This document shows, in pieces, positions 1-13,181 of a stretch of 64,000 nucleotides of DNA. The translations under genes and the position numbers were made by a program. The number at the start of each line of letters is the position of its first letter. Within the stretch, counting starts at the first letter, position 1. The stretch is from Periplaneta americana (Eukaryota > Arthropoda > Insecta > Blattodea > Blattidae): positions 81,383,955-81,447,954 of the forward strand of contig NC_091122.1 of assembly GCF_040183065.1 (NCBI RefSeq), read 5' to 3'. The notes beneath the pieces are model-generated. The model saw only the letters and a program-made list of their open reading frames with translations, was not told the origin of the DNA and searched no databases.

Positions 1-620
1 GTTGATCTCTTGATACATTTGCTTCTTGCATAATAAATACATCTATCCCTTTTTCCTCTATGATTGTTTATAGTTCGGCTTTTTTGCTCTGTGTAAGTCC
101 TCGTGCGTTCCATTGGAGAATTTTAAGGATGTTCTGTAAATGACGTCCTGCAGATGTCCCCGCCCGGAGATCCGAATGGGAGACTATTTTACCTCCGCAA
201 AACTTATCTGAAGGATTTGCCATTAGGTTAATTAGCATAAGTGTAACCGTTTTTAAGTGGGAACCAATTTTTTGTTTGTAATGGTGGTTACATCACCCAC
301 TCACGTAAACCCCCAGTATGACTGGAGGGCCACACCTGTCGTTGGTTAATGGGTCCATCGGACCTGGCCGGGAGGAGTTTTAGAGTCCACCGACCTTTCT
401 CACAAGCACCAATTGTGGAACATTTCTACGCCGTGGCAGGCCAGCGTAAGAGATGAAATAGCATTTCCTCTATTTCTGATGTTGTGGTTATACCGCCAAT
501 ACTCGGTCCCCAGAGCCTCATCTGTAAAAGCAGGTTGTACCACGAGCAGGTTGAGGTTGGGTTTTGAATAGGAGAGGTTATGGAATGCACTTCACTGTCC
601 CTTGCAAACATATAGCACTA
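1..620 (-). mobile_element. 5' part of a LINE (5'UTR and start of endonuclease), runs off the window start
   Basis: On the minus strand, about 130 down to 1, a reading frame gives ILKILQWNARGL, KKAEL and, further on, VFIMQEANVSRD. These are the opening strands of an APE-type endonuclease of a non-LTR retrotransposon, with the N of QWNARGL and the E of MQEAN in the positions expected for metal-binding residues. One stop interrupts the short visible stretch (after KKAEL). The 130-620 part would be its 5' leader or the end of an upstream frame; it contains no convincing frame of its own. The clade cannot be told from this piece. The rest of the protein lies outside the window. Confidence 0.6.
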
Positions 621-1410
621 TCAAATAATTAATTATAAGTATCCAGTTTTTTTTCCAACTATTGTCTGTACGGGAACTATTTTCAATTAATTTTGCACTT
701 CTCTTATTATTACTAATTTAGACGTAGTACCTTTCCTTACTTAGAACAAAATTCATCCTTCTGACACTACATAACTGACAATCAGATTTAATATTCGTAC
801 ATTTTTATTATAAAATTCGAAACAAGTTTTTTCTTTCAAGAAATGTGAATGGTAAAACATAATTACCTGCATTATTGTGGTATAACATCAAATAATCAAA
901 GATATTAATGCTGCAACTGTCAGTCAATAATCTTCGTCGTTTTTGTGACTTGGGGGTATTTACATTTACGTAATTCATCATATCCGTTGGATGGGCTTCC
1001 TGAAATATATTTCAATAACCGAGTGAGAACATTAACTTAATCTTGCACATTGTGTGCATCTTGCGGTCGTGGAAAATAGCGGACGAAAAGTAATGCTGAT
1101 AGAACGCAACCGCAAAAGACACTAAGATTTATTACTATACCATAAAAAAACTACCAAATATAAGCTAAAAGAGTAACAAGGATAAAAACAAATATAAACA
1201 GTGAAACGTAATCACCTGCATTCCCGTAGTAGTCTACAACAGCAAATAATTGAAGAAACTGTTACTGTCAGTCAGTAATCGTCATCTTTGTGAGCAACAA
1301 ATATTAAGCTGTTATGCTAAAACTGTCAATTAAAAATTCTTGTCTTCGTGATTAAGCCTATTCATATTTACACAATTCATCAAATCTGTACCGATGGAGT
1401 TCCTGAAATA

Positions 1411-2964
1411 CACTCAGGGACAAAAAAAACCGGACACTTTAATATTTGCTGGTATTTTGCAAAACATTATCTTCTCATACAATATTATGGTAGCCATCTG
1501 TTGTTATGGAGACGTGTATACATTGTTGATTGTTTTTTGTTTTATAAACAAGCCATTACAACCAAATATTCCAATTTTGCTTTCGGAGTCTCAGTTATAA
1601 CAATTTTGTCTCAACCATTTTGTACTTCATTATCGTTATCATTCGTTATTTCTTTATTTTTACATTTTCTGAGTTTAAGTGGGGTTGTAACATTTGTCTT
1701 AAAACAAGATGCGACCTGAAGATGTGGCTCGAGCTGTAGCCCTTTATGATGATGGATGCAGTGTACGTTACATTGCAAATGTTATGAATATGGCTAGAAG
1801 CACAACCCATGATGCCATAAAACGGTATAGAGAGACCCTAGAATATCCCAGAAGACCAGGTTCGGGTCGTCCAAGAGCTACAAATCCAAATGAAGACAGG
1901 TATATGGTGTTGAGAGTTCTTAGGGAGCGCAACCTGCCAGCTACTAGTGTAGCCCAGCAATTTGTTAACATGCATGGACGCCCAATTTCGGCCAAAACAG
2001 TTAGAAGGAGATTGAAAGCAAGTGGACTGATATCAAGTAGGCCTGCAACTGGTCCCAGACTTCTCAGGATGCATCGAGTTGAACGACTGCGTTTTGCAAA
2101 TGATCACAGGGATTGGAGAAATGGACAGTGGAGCTGTGTTCTGTTCACCGATGAGTCCCGTTTCAATCTGTGCTCACCTGATGGACGTGAAAGAGTTTGG
2201 AGAAGGAGGGGAGAACGATTTCCACAGTGTTGCATTTCCGAAAATGTGCCGTATGGAGATGGTGGAGTGATGGTTTGGGCAGGAGTGTATACGGATGCTC
2301 GTACAGAGTTGGTTTTTGTTGAAAATGGAAGACTAACAGTTGATAGGTATATAAATGAATGTTTGGCTGATCATCTTGTGCCATTTGGCCAATTTGTAGG
2401 CGATAATTTTGTTTTAATGCATGATAATGCACGGCCGCATATTGCCCATGCGGTCGGAGATTATCTCCAAGAAGTGGGAATCCATGTTCTTCCATGGTCA
2501 GCAAGGAGTCCAGACATGAACCCAATTGAACACGTGTCGGTCATGCTGGGACGGCGTGTTAAGAATAGACGACCGAGACCAGAATCGTTACAAGAGTTGA
2601 GGCGAGCACTTGGCGAAGAATGGGAACTTATTCCTCAAGAAGACATTGCTAACCAAATTGAGAGCATGCCAAGAGCATGGATGCAGTTATTCAAGCCAGA
2701 GGAGGTAATACCCGTTACTAAAAAGTTTCTAATGTTTGGCACCATAAAATGAAAAAAAAAACAGTTAGACCAAACGATGCCATAGTTATACGCCCTTTGT
2801 AATTTTTTGTAAAATTTTCTCATCAGAGATTTTTTTTCAAATGTTGTCGTATAAGGTGCTAAATGAAACATTATTTTGTTTAAATGGGTTTTGTTTCATT
2901 TTGAAATAATTTGCAACAAAATACAAGCAAATATAGAAGTGTCCGGTTTTTTTGTCCCTGAGTG
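1411..2964 (+). mobile_element. Complete-looking Tc1-like DNA transposon (1554 bp)
   Basis: Ends are near-perfect inverted repeats of about 38 bp, starting CACTCAGGGACAAAAAAA and reading on through CCGGACACTT, with one length difference in the A run and one mismatch further in. The element is flanked by TA on both sides (1409-1410 and 2965-2966), the duplication made by Tc1/mariner transposases. It holds a single uninterrupted transposase gene. Length, termini and gene all fit an autonomous Tc1 copy; the nearly identical ends suggest a fairly recent insertion. Confidence 0.93.
1709..2752 (+). CDS. Tc1-family transposase, intact (347 aa)
   Basis: Cut-and-paste transposase expected to bind the 38-bp terminal repeats and act in the nucleus. 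The N-terminal ~110 residues form the paired-type bipartite helix-turn-helix region (MRPEDVARAVALYDDG..., then STTHDAIKRY) with a GSGRPRA linker (residues 51-57) of the GRPR type, followed by a second HTH (ISAKTVRRRLKASGL). The catalytic triad is visible as TDESRF (D148), MHDNARPH (D239) and SPDMNPIEH (E274); 34 residues separate the last two, so this is DD34E, the Tc1 signature. The 347-residue length matches the usual ~340. The ATG at 1709 is the first in a frame that includes the whole first helix. No stop or shift is seen, so the gene looks functional, although activity cannot be judged from sequence alone. Confidence 0.93.
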   Translation: MRPEDVARAVALYDDGCSVRYIANVMNMARSTTHDAIKRYRETLEYPRRPGSGRPRATNPNEDRYMVLRVLRERNLPATSVAQQFVNMHGRPISAKTVRRRLKASGLISSRPATGPRLLRMHRVERLRFANDHRDWRNGQWSCVLFTDESRFNLCSPDGRERVWRRRGERFPQCCISENVPYGDGGVMVWAGVYTDARTELVFVENGRLTVDRYINECLADHLVPFGQFVGDNFVLMHDNARPHIAHAVGDYLQEVGIHVLPWSARSPDMNPIEHVSVMLGRRVKNRRPRPESLQELRRALGEEWELIPQEDIANQIESMPRAWMQLFKPEEVIPVTKKFLMFGTIK

Positions 2965-3346
2965 TATTTAATTAATCGAGTTAAAGCATTAACTTAATCT
3001 TGCACAATGTGTGCATTTTGCCACTGTTACACTCTTCATTTGTTTCATGTTTATCTGATTCTAATGATCTCTTTAATACTCTACGGGGTGGTTGTTCAAT
3101 CTGAAATAAATTTTAGAAGTGGTAAGAATTCTGGATGTGGACATACGGGTTCCAACACATAAAAAACATGAACTAATGAGCATTTTAATTATGATTTGCA
3201 AAATATAGACATGCATCTATGTTATAAGTAACTTTCAGTACCGTACTTCACATATAAGTTACAAATAAATGAACATAAAAAAAACATTATTTTAAAGGTC
3301 AAAAATCGAACTAGGCTATGGCCTTTTAAACTTATTTTATGATTAC

Positions 3347-3542
3347 CTTTGTGAGATGGGCTGGAAAATTAAAAACTGATGGAACTGCGTCAGGTTTCTG
3401 TAACTTATTACCATTGGTTTTCCAGAAACAAGATTCTATGAAATGAACTTAACAAAGCCTGTGGTGAATTGATGGTATAAATTTATCGCGTTTAACAGCA
3501 GATAACCATTTACTGAGAAGCTCAGGCTTTTGCAATGGAAAC
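3347..3542 (-). pseudogene. THAP zinc-finger domain exon with one stop
   Basis: Read on the minus strand, this segment codes for the second half of a THAP domain: FPLQKPELLSKWLSAVKRDKF, then HHRLC, a stop where the usual C-S-x-H-F serine would be, VHF, and finally KLQKPDAVPSVFNFP, which carries the diagnostic AVPSxF end of the fold. It is bounded by a good acceptor (CTTTCTTTTTAG at 3543-3554, minus strand) and a donor (AAAG/GTAATC at 3341-3346), so it looks like a true spliced exon that has acquired a TAA (TCA to TAA would be one change). THAP domains occur in host DNA-binding proteins and in P-element-type transposases. No upstream exon with the first CxxC pair was found nearby, so the source is unresolved. 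Confidence 0.6.
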
Positions 3543-4716
3543 CTAAAAAGAAAGTTTGCGCTTACTCCTATAAAACATTCTCTTCTATTAACACAATAAA
3601 TATGTACTAACGTTCTCAGTCATTTTACAATATCCTAATACAATATATGTAACTAACTTACTTGTGAAAAGAAATTTCAGAATCCTTCTTACGTTGATTC
3701 GTACAGTTGTATGAAGCACAACTATGCAACATGATTCCACTTACGGAATTTATATAGGAGTACGATGAAAATTAATGATAAAAGAACACTATTTGTACAG
3801 TTGCATGCAGCACAAGAGCACACGATAGTTTCACTTATAACATGATTAAAATACTATATAAACACTATATACACACACACACTATTGAATAAATTAATAC
3901 ACACTTACACCTAACACATTCAATAATACTGAATAACCTGCTATGTTATTTCCAAAGACCTTTTATAGTTTCAAATTAAGCGGAATTCTGATGTAAACAT
4001 ACTGTAGTCACATGGCTCTCTGCCTGAAGATGGAGATGCGCGAAAGTGTTCAATTTTTTTTACCGAGCAACAGCGCTCGTAGTGAGTCTAGGTTAAACAG
4101 TAAAACGTCTTTGCTGTACATAGTACAAATAATTCGTACTGAAAAATAACAGATAGCGCTGTAACCTGTATAGTCGACATCTAGCAGTCCGCACTGTCTA
4201 TGTGAGAGCGGGAGAGAGGAGTCGGCTACATGACGCTACTCCCCGGTAACCATGACAACAGCAGTTCAACCAATAAGATAGCTGGTTAGAAGAGTGTTTA
4301 AACTTGACTAGAACGCGCGAAGGGAGCCGATTTGGAGACGTCCTACCCACCGCTGACAACTGTACTGCTTAGTCACGGCCGGTTTCGGCTGTATTCGGAA
4401 GCTTTCTCTCTTCTTGGTTTTAGAAAATTGAGTCACGTATTGTCAGTTTTCTCTCCCTGCGTAAAAGTTTTCATTTATGTTGATAGATTTTCTCTTGTTT
4501 GCGGGTGTTCTTGTTATTTTATTCTTTTGTGTTACGAGATGTATTTACTTAGACAGTATTTTAAATATATAGAGAGTTTAGAAACAAATGCAGATTTGTC
4601 TCTAGCTTCTTCTAGTAGCAATTATTCAGTGTGTTGTGGCCTATTTGATCCGTTTGCGAAGAAAGAGGAACGTCCAGTTAATTTGCTGTAAAATTAGGCT
4701 ATGTAATAGTAATGAG
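3543..4716. other. No recognisable gene
   Basis: AT-rich DNA with a short (AC)n run near 3876. A GC-richer stretch (4180-4400) precedes a 119-codon open frame whose only start would be TTG; composition and content give no reason to call it a gene. Nothing else is recognised. Confidence 0.5.
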
Positions 4717-6913
<2,197 letters not shown>

Positions 6914-6987
6914 GAATGAGCAAGCCCCGGATCCTTAGGTTCGAATCAATTTTGTTGCTATCTCCATACTCTCGAAATATTGCGCAA

Positions 6988-7340
6988 ATCAAGATTTCAG
7001 GTACAACTCCCTGTAAAGTTGATTTGAATAATTTCGAGGGAAAAATTGTTCAAATCAACTTTACAGGGAGTTGTACCTGAAATCTTGATTTGCATAATAC
7101 ACGTTACTGTTCGTTAACAGAAAACCACAATTTAAGTCACACGGAGTTAGTGTGCACTCGAAGTTGGTTGCTTGACGGTTGTCAGCCCACTTTGAGGTCT
7201 GTGGATATAGAGGGAAAAATTGGATCGGTGTCGGTTAGAGTTCCCGGGTAGCTCAGTGGTAGAGCGTTGGTATGTTAAACCAAAGGTCCCGGGTTCGATA
7301 CCCGGCTCCGGAACAATTTTTCCCTCGAAATTATTCTCGA
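6988..7340 (+). repeat. tRNA-containing repeat unit with palindromic flank
   Basis: A segment beginning AATCAAGATTTCAGG (6988 on) is immediately followed by its own reverse complement (up to about 7095), then by a ~220-bp leader (TTAACAGAAAACCACAA... TTGCTTGACGGTTGTC) and a tRNA-like gene, ending GAACAATTTTTCCCTCG. The same unit occurs at 57313-57843 as an inverted pair. The pieces TTTCGAGGGAAAAATTGTTC (7028 on) and its complement (7310 on) bracket the unit. It is a dispersed repeat built around a tRNA gene, i.e. SINE-like or a MITE that captured a tRNA. Confidence 0.7.
7242..7313 (+). tRNA. tRNA-Asn(GTT)-like gene inside a repeat
   Basis: Folds as a cloverleaf: acceptor TCCCGGG with CTCCGGA (one C-C mismatch, one G-U), D-stem GCTC/GAGC, anticodon stem TTGGT/ACCAA with loop ATGTTAA placing GTT at the anticodon, T-stem CCGGG/CCCGG with loop TTCGATA. 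The internal promoter boxes TAGCTCAGTGGTAGAG and GGTTCGATACC are good. It lies in a repeated unit and has an acceptor mismatch, so it is more likely a repeat-borne tRNA pseudogene than a working tRNA, though transcription by RNA polymerase III is plausible. Confidence 0.6.
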
Positions 7341-7678
7341 AATATTGTTTTTCTTGTTCGTTTTATGTAGCAAAGAGTAACATTCTTAAATGTAATATGG
7401 CCTAAAAAGACCTAATTCGTAGGTTAGGACTTAAAGTGTCCCAGAGAGTGGCAATCTTTACCAAGCCGTTGTAATATATTAACAGTATGTTGTTTATGTT
7501 TATTTTTTCCCCTAAAATCATGTAAATTCCTAAACATAAGATTTAAAATCCTAAAACATAAATTGGAAAACCTAATTTTAATTTCGTAAAATCTATAAAT
7601 TCTGCTCTTGGTAATGAGGTACGTCAAAGGCCTTATATTTTTATATTCTCATCATTCACGTCTTGGCCTCCTCAACTT

Positions 7679-8224
7679 TCAAACCCATCGTCCGCTACTG
7701 CATAGCTGGGGTTGTCCTGGATAATGCAGTATGACAGCATAGCCGGCAATGACCAATTTGATCGGTATGTGTTTCTTGATCTCAATACGGACCGCTCGAA
7801 CACCATTACGTACGGGGTATTTGTATTGTGTACTCCAAACCTCGGAACGGACGTGTCTAGCAGCTCCGTATGGTGAAAGAGACTGGACCACTGTATTATC
7901 GTCTATTTCTGGGGGTAAGTCAAATAGTCGGACTGTAACTACGTTGACATCGGCACGCTGTAGGGCCACTTTTACTATAGTTCCGTTATCATATTGAAAG
8001 TTAACTGGATCTGTATATTTATTCAACAATCGATCATAATGAACAGCTGATACCAGTTTTATATATACTGACCTTCCCAGTGTGTTGAGCTGAATCATAT
8101 CAATTTGGTCTTCTGTGATGTGTAATGTTCCATCTATCCAATTATGGATTTCTAATGCCGACGGTCTCTGCGCTTCAGTTGTAAACACTATTTTCACTGT
8201 ATTTTTTCTTTGAATGGTAGCCAT
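7679..8224 (-). pseudogene. LINE ORF1 (gag-like) N-terminal part, 3'-truncated
   Basis: An open frame of 181 codons begins MATIQRKNTVKIVF with ATG at 8222-8224. It continues with an RRM-like stretch (TVRLFDLPPEIDDNTVV, then VWSTQYKYPVRNG) and reaches HYPGQPQLCS, the sequence that normally leads straight into CCHC zinc knuckles of ORF1 proteins from I- and R1-like non-LTR elements. The knuckles are missing: the frame enters unrelated sequence at about 7690. So this is the 5' start of a LINE whose remainder is lost or elsewhere. ORF1 proteins bind the element RNA. The frame itself is clean, which suggests modest age. Clade assignment is from motif memory only. Confidence 0.6.
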
Positions 8225-8635
8225 TGATTTTGCACGATATACTTAAGAAATATAAAAGGAGAAAAATATATATAGTATACTAAATTAAAGGCACTACCGT
8301 ATATGTCGGTGGTACATTCTATTAGTCTGAATTAGGTATAACTATGTAAATAAACTCTCACTACACTGCACTGCTTAAGCAATGCGTTCACTACCAGCTC
8401 TATAGAGCAACTCAAATTGAGAAGCTCTAACTCTGAAAGAGGGATATAGCTGCAGTTGTCACTCTTCCCCACTCTGCGCCAACCAGTAGTGACAATGGGA
8501 CTAGCGTTCCATAATGCAGAATACTTAAGTGTAGAACATATCAGGGCAATCGTAAAGTTTAGCGGTCCCTGCTTACGTCGTTCTTGCACGCATGAAAATA
8601 ACAATGGAATTTACACTCTTTGGCCAGGAAGTACT

Positions 8636-9982
8636 ATGTGACTACAGTCTACTATATACAGTCGCGAAGCTTGAGGTGTTTTTTTGCAAATCTCGTGATA
8701 AAGCGCTCCAAGCGGTTAGCAACTAGAAACAATAGACTGTCCATGGTCGACTTTGGACTGTGTCGTATTTCTATCGAGTGCTAGCTCGTATTTCATATTG
8801 ATGCTTGTGAAATGTTCCCTATTGGTTATAATGAAAATGTTAATGGCTAAAATATAATAATTGGAATAATAATATGGGACAAGGAGGAAACGTTTGTAGT
8901 GCTATAAATTGTAGCAACAGTAAGAGAAAGAGGCCAGAGTTATCCTTTTTCCGATTTCCGAAAAATTCAGAAAGGTTCCTGGGTTTCCACAAGAATGCTG
9001 TGCAAAAACAAAACTGTTAATTTGAAGTTCTTTGTGACTGTTAGAATACATTATATCCTTAAATTTCACAATGAAATGTTTCAGTCCAACCGAAAGGACA
9101 TTAGATACCGGTTAAAGTTCTGTCACTTAGGCTGCTAAATTTCCAGAGAAATAAAGGTTAGGTCTACTTTTTTTTTCAGAGGATATATTTTTAATTGTAG
9201 CTATTAATTTTGTTATTATTTTTATATGTTATTTTACTAAAGACGTAGAAAAATTAAGTTTATTTTAATGAAATTTATTGATCACGTTTTATTTTCAATT
9301 CTGGTGGGATTATTATTACTTAGGCCTACTTTTTTCTTCAAAGGATATGTTTTTAATTATAGTTGTTAATTTTGTTGTTATTTTCATTTGTTGCTTTACT
9401 AGAGACGTAGAAAAAGTCTGTTACAATAAAATTTATTGATCACGTTTTATTTCCAATTCTGGTGTGATTATTATTGATTAACCTCATCCCACTTTGTTAA
9501 CTACGTAAGCCTACACTAGAATGACCGGTACACGTAAGTTACTCCATTAATTCATATTTCCATTATTATTGTTGTAAAGAGAAATGCAAATTAATATTTA
9601 TCGGTTTCATAGTTAATTATCGCTATAATCTTGAATGAGTGAAGCGATTATAGTAAATTTCAGTTCGTTTTGCACAAACAAAAATTATATTAACTTATTT
9701 CTTGCAGGTATAGTATCTTCGAGTTTATGGTGGAATTTAATATACTTCATTAAAATAATAAATTAACTTTATGCATTTAATATTTCAATAATGGAAGGAA
9801 GGTGTTAATTTTTCCAAAAGAACACAACGAAAGTGTAACATATTTTGTCGGCTGCTAGGAAAGAGATCTGCGATGATGAGGCGATAGTAGCGATCCTAGT
9901 GGTGGGCTACTACCCATGTTTGCATTTTTACTACATATTGAGCTTCGCGACTGTATATAGTATAGTAGACTGTGATGTGACT
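8636..9982 (+). mobile_element. P-like non-autonomous transposon with THAP exon (about 1.33 kb)
   Basis: Left terminus (8644 on) ACAGTCTACTATATACAGTC followed by GCGAAGCT; right terminus, reversed from 9973, ACAGTCTACTATACTATATA followed by CAGTCGCGAAGCT. These are inverted repeats of about 35 bp with a small indel. ATGTGACT is found at 8636-8643 and at 9975-9982, an 8-bp duplication (one extra G precedes the right copy). The interior contains the start of a THAP-domain gene. THAP domain plus 8-bp duplication points to the P-element superfamily; at 1.33 kb it cannot carry a full transposase of about 750 residues. Another right end of the family lies at 31555-31652. Confidence 0.65.
8874..9017 (+). 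pseudogene. THAP-domain first exon of a P-like transposase gene
   Basis: ATG at 8874 opens MGQGGNVCSAINCSNSKRK, then RPELSFFRFPKNSER. The C-x4-C pair (CSAINC) and the FFRFPK strand are the first half of a THAP zinc finger, which in P elements binds the terminal DNA. After SER the frame loses resemblance and stops at 9018; a possible donor AAAG/GTTCCT lies at about 8972-8979, and a strong acceptor TTATTTCTTGCAG ends at about 9709, so a short exon followed by an intron is plausible. The rest of the THAP domain and the catalytic region are absent within the element, so the copy is internally deleted. Confidence 0.6.
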
Positions 9983-10052
9983 CAAAAGGATGACGGAAAT
10001 AACAGATGGCTAACGGTTTCATCTATGGAATTATGGACGTAGTTTACAAAGG

Positions 10053-10530
10053 CTACACCAGAGTCGCATTCGCGGTATATGTCTGCAGTTTGAACCCAGT
10101 GGGGGCAATATTTGCTCCAACCCCCGACATGAAATTATTATTTTTGAGTACAGCAGAGTCGCATTCGCATTGAAAATAATACATATTTGATGAAATTATT
10201 TTTGGGTACACCAGAGTCGCATTCGCATTGGAAATAATACATATTTCATAATATACATAACATTCGCGGAATATGTCTGCAGTTTGAACCCCGTGAGGGC
10301 AATATTTGCTCGATCCCCACATGTAATTATTATTTCTGGGTATAGCAGAGTCGCATTCGCATTGGAAATAATACATATTTGATAATATACAGAACATTCG
10401 CGGAATATGTCTGCAGTTTGAACCCAGTGAGGGCAATATTTGCTCGATCCCCGACATGAAATTATTATTTTTGGGTATAGCAGAGTCGCATTCGCATTGA
10501 AAATAATACATATTTGATAATATACACAAT
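10053..10530. repeat. 134-bp satellite array (about 3 units)
   Basis: Units contain CTGCAGTTTGAACCC, GGGCAATATTTGCTC and CAGAGTCGCATTCGCATTG. GCAGTTTGAACCC starts at 10085, 10279 and 10413, giving a 134-bp period between the last two and a partly duplicated unit (194 bp) between the first two. A further single unit lies at about 16045-16160, beyond the hAT insertion. The long open frame over the array on the minus strand is an effect of the repeat, not a gene. Confidence 0.8.
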
Positions 10531-13181
10531 TAGAACTAAAAACAAGTTGTATATTACTAAAAATTTTACCATATAGATTTCATTACTGTTACAATACTGT
10601 ACCTAATATTGTAATTAAATGAAATGAAGCGTGCTTCATTATGAAATTCTTGCACATTCATTTATGCATGAATCAATAATTTTCAGTTGCATCGCACGCA
10701 TATTTTGGTGTTTTAAAATTATAGGTTATGTTTACTCTATCACTACTTACTTTATTTTTACATTCGCAATTATGCATAACGTTACGTATGACGACTTGTA
10801 AACGCAATTTGTTTACACATCAATTGCAGTTATTCGTTTCATACAGTACTTCAATCTGAAGTCTGATTAGTTAAATATGTTACTAGGACTAAACTAGCGC
10901 ACATACTCCTTGCATATACGAATTAGTTGGGTTAATTCAGACTTTCATTATGCCTTGTTTATAGGATCAAATGCATTTCCACAAATAATAATTTGAACGG
11001 TTTTCACTTCCGAAATCACAAGAACTACCTCAGCGCTAGTAGTCAGTGACGTATGCAATGGAAGGGAACAGGAACTGGCCACCTTACCTCCATTATTTCT
11101 TGGCTTAGTTGCTTTATGAGTGATGCTTTATTGGTCTTCGGACACTTGACTAAATGACAGCTGTATTGCAATAAGGCAACCTCAAAGCAACCAGATTTGC
11201 AAGGTTATGTTGTCATGTCGAATGTGAATGTGGTAGCACAATTATTCAAATTACAGGCCACTGTATTAATATATGTATAAATATATTGCTGAATAATTTT
11301 TTTACAGCGAAAGAAAGCATTTGTGTTGAGAAATCTTCACATATAGGCTACTAGTTATAGACAATGATAAAGCATTTCCAGAAAATATCAGAAATGCTTA
11401 ATGTACTCAGTTCAAATTAATACCATTTGTCTAATTTTGATGTTCTCCAATGCCCCGTCATTCCGTTACTACGTTATGATACCATGTAGGAATTATAGGT
11501 TATGTTTACTGTATTTACCTTATAAGTTATTTCTATATTCGCAATTATACATTATAATTAAGCATTATGTCACGTATGATACCCCGCACTTTCAATTTGT
11601 ATTTTAATTAACTTATTTATTACGATACTGAGTTGTATTGAATTGTATTTATCAACTATCTAGGGGATGTAATTTACGGTAGGCCTAACCTATATAGGCT
11701 ACATTTCATAGGAGAGACTGTGATGAATTTTCTACCTACAAGTAAGGATGGTAATTGTGTTCTGAAGTCTATCCTAAATATATTCTTCTTTATTAAATAT
11801 CAAAATAGCTTTCATTCTCAACTTAAAATGTTGATGCAAACAGGTTATGTTAACATGCTGAATTAAAATTAACACAGTTTTATAATTATACCTGCAACGT
11901 ATTATGCAACAAATGAATGGAACTTATGCACACTTTACACTAAATAAACATTTTAATTGTATTATTTGTTTCTTACTATACTGGTTGTATTGAATTATAT
12001 TTATCTACTATCTACCAGAGGACGTAAACTAATATCACAGAAGGTACTGTGCTGAATTTTCTACCTACAGTTAAAGAAGATAAATGTGCTGAAATGCCAT
12101 CAATTTAAAGTAAATCAACTATAGTGAATATGATTAATGAATCGAAGGATAATTTATTCGGTGCTTTTTAAAGCATATTAACAAAAATGGTAAAGTAAAC
12201 CAATAGACAAAAATGTTTGTAATGTGTGAGGCTATGGAAATGATACCTCAGAACAAAGATTATGCATACTTTAAGAAAGCAACTTTGACAAGTACAAATT
12301 CAAGTTCACAGTTAGTATCATAATATGAACATATTATGTAGCCAGTGGGTCTACTGCCGACATGAATGCCACTTAATATGATTTGATGAAAAATTCGCTA
12401 TTTTTTTCAGCTTTACATTTGATCTGTTCATAAACTAGTGTAGCTTTATATTTAATTTGTAGGCTAAACTTGACAGTGTCAGAAGAACTGGCAGTGGAGG
12501 AGGGAAGCCAGCAAAAATTACTGCAGTTGATGAATTGGTATTAGATTATTAAGAAAAAATTCTGCAAGTGTTGCTGGTCTAGGACAGAAAGACCTGATGG
12601 CATTGGAAAATAATCAACATTCTAATTTGTAGAGCAACTTGTATTTGAAGCTTTGCTCATAATGCATGACTTCTATTTGTTTGTCTTGTTATGGCAGGTC
12701 CCAGTATATTTAACAATTCTTCAAGCTTTTCAGCACTTTACCTAAACTGTTCATTATATTTAAACAGTGTTCCCATAATGGGATAGTTGTTCTTTCTGGA
12801 TATAGTTTTAGCTCTTCTCACAACAACTTCATCACTTGAATCGCAAACAGTAAACCACATATTAAAAAAATAACTACAATGTTTTATTTTGATTATCTGA
12901 GAAAAGTTGTCACTGGTAACTGATAATATAGAAATCATCCGATCTTTAGAGTCTTGTAGCAATATTCCCGTTCAATACTACTATAATCAACTAAATCAGC
13001 ATTTTAAGAAACAGAATCACTTATGAACTGGTGAAATCGAACAATATTACTAGTCTGTGAACTGGTAGCTACTACTTTTCCCTTGTAGTTTCTAGAAACA
13101 CAGACTTTGTAAAAATGTTATTTAATAAACTAATATTACTACTGTGCAGACTAATAATATTACGTAGTCCATGAGTTTCGA
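10531..13181. other. Repeat-derived AT-rich DNA, no gene recognised
   Basis: About 10720-10930 matches 29570-29750 (AATCTGAAGTCTGATTA, CTCCTTGCATATA). A truncated MITE end ACTACCTCAGCGCTAG is at about 11024-11040. 11860-11960 matches 31370-31450 (ATTATACCTGCAACGTATTA, TTACACTAAATAAA). About 11490-11600 repeats part of 10720-10800. So this stretch is diverged interior sequence of the same repeat family that recurs at 29.5-31.6 kb. No coding frame of interest. Confidence 0.5.

Larger units (their letters stand above)
866..3020 (+). repeat. Old direct duplication (two ~210-bp copies), second copy split by the Tc1 element
   Basis: The sequence at about 866-1080 (containing CTGTCAGTCAATAATC, TTCCTGAAATATATTT and TTAACTTAATCTTGCACA) recurs diverged at about 1205-1410 and continues at 2965-3020. 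The Tc1 transposon sits exactly in the break (GAAATA / TATTTA), so comparison of the two copies gives the empty target site of that transposon. No coding potential is visible in either copy. Confidence 0.6.

Noticed and set aside
4332-4691. Open frame of 119 codons
   Set aside because: It begins at TTG, has no ATG near its start, contains only low-information hydrophobic and serine-rich stretches and no domain; nothing supports a gene.
7242-7313. Calling this a normal functional host tRNA-Asn
   Set aside because: It is embedded in a repeated unit, has an acceptor mismatch, and is unlike the standard animal tRNA-Asn in its acceptor and D-arm sequence as I remember it.
10053-10529. Long minus-strand open frame with repeated MCILSNMYYFQCECDSA words
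   Set aside because: The frame is produced by the 134-bp satellite; its protein repeats simply mirror the DNA repeat.
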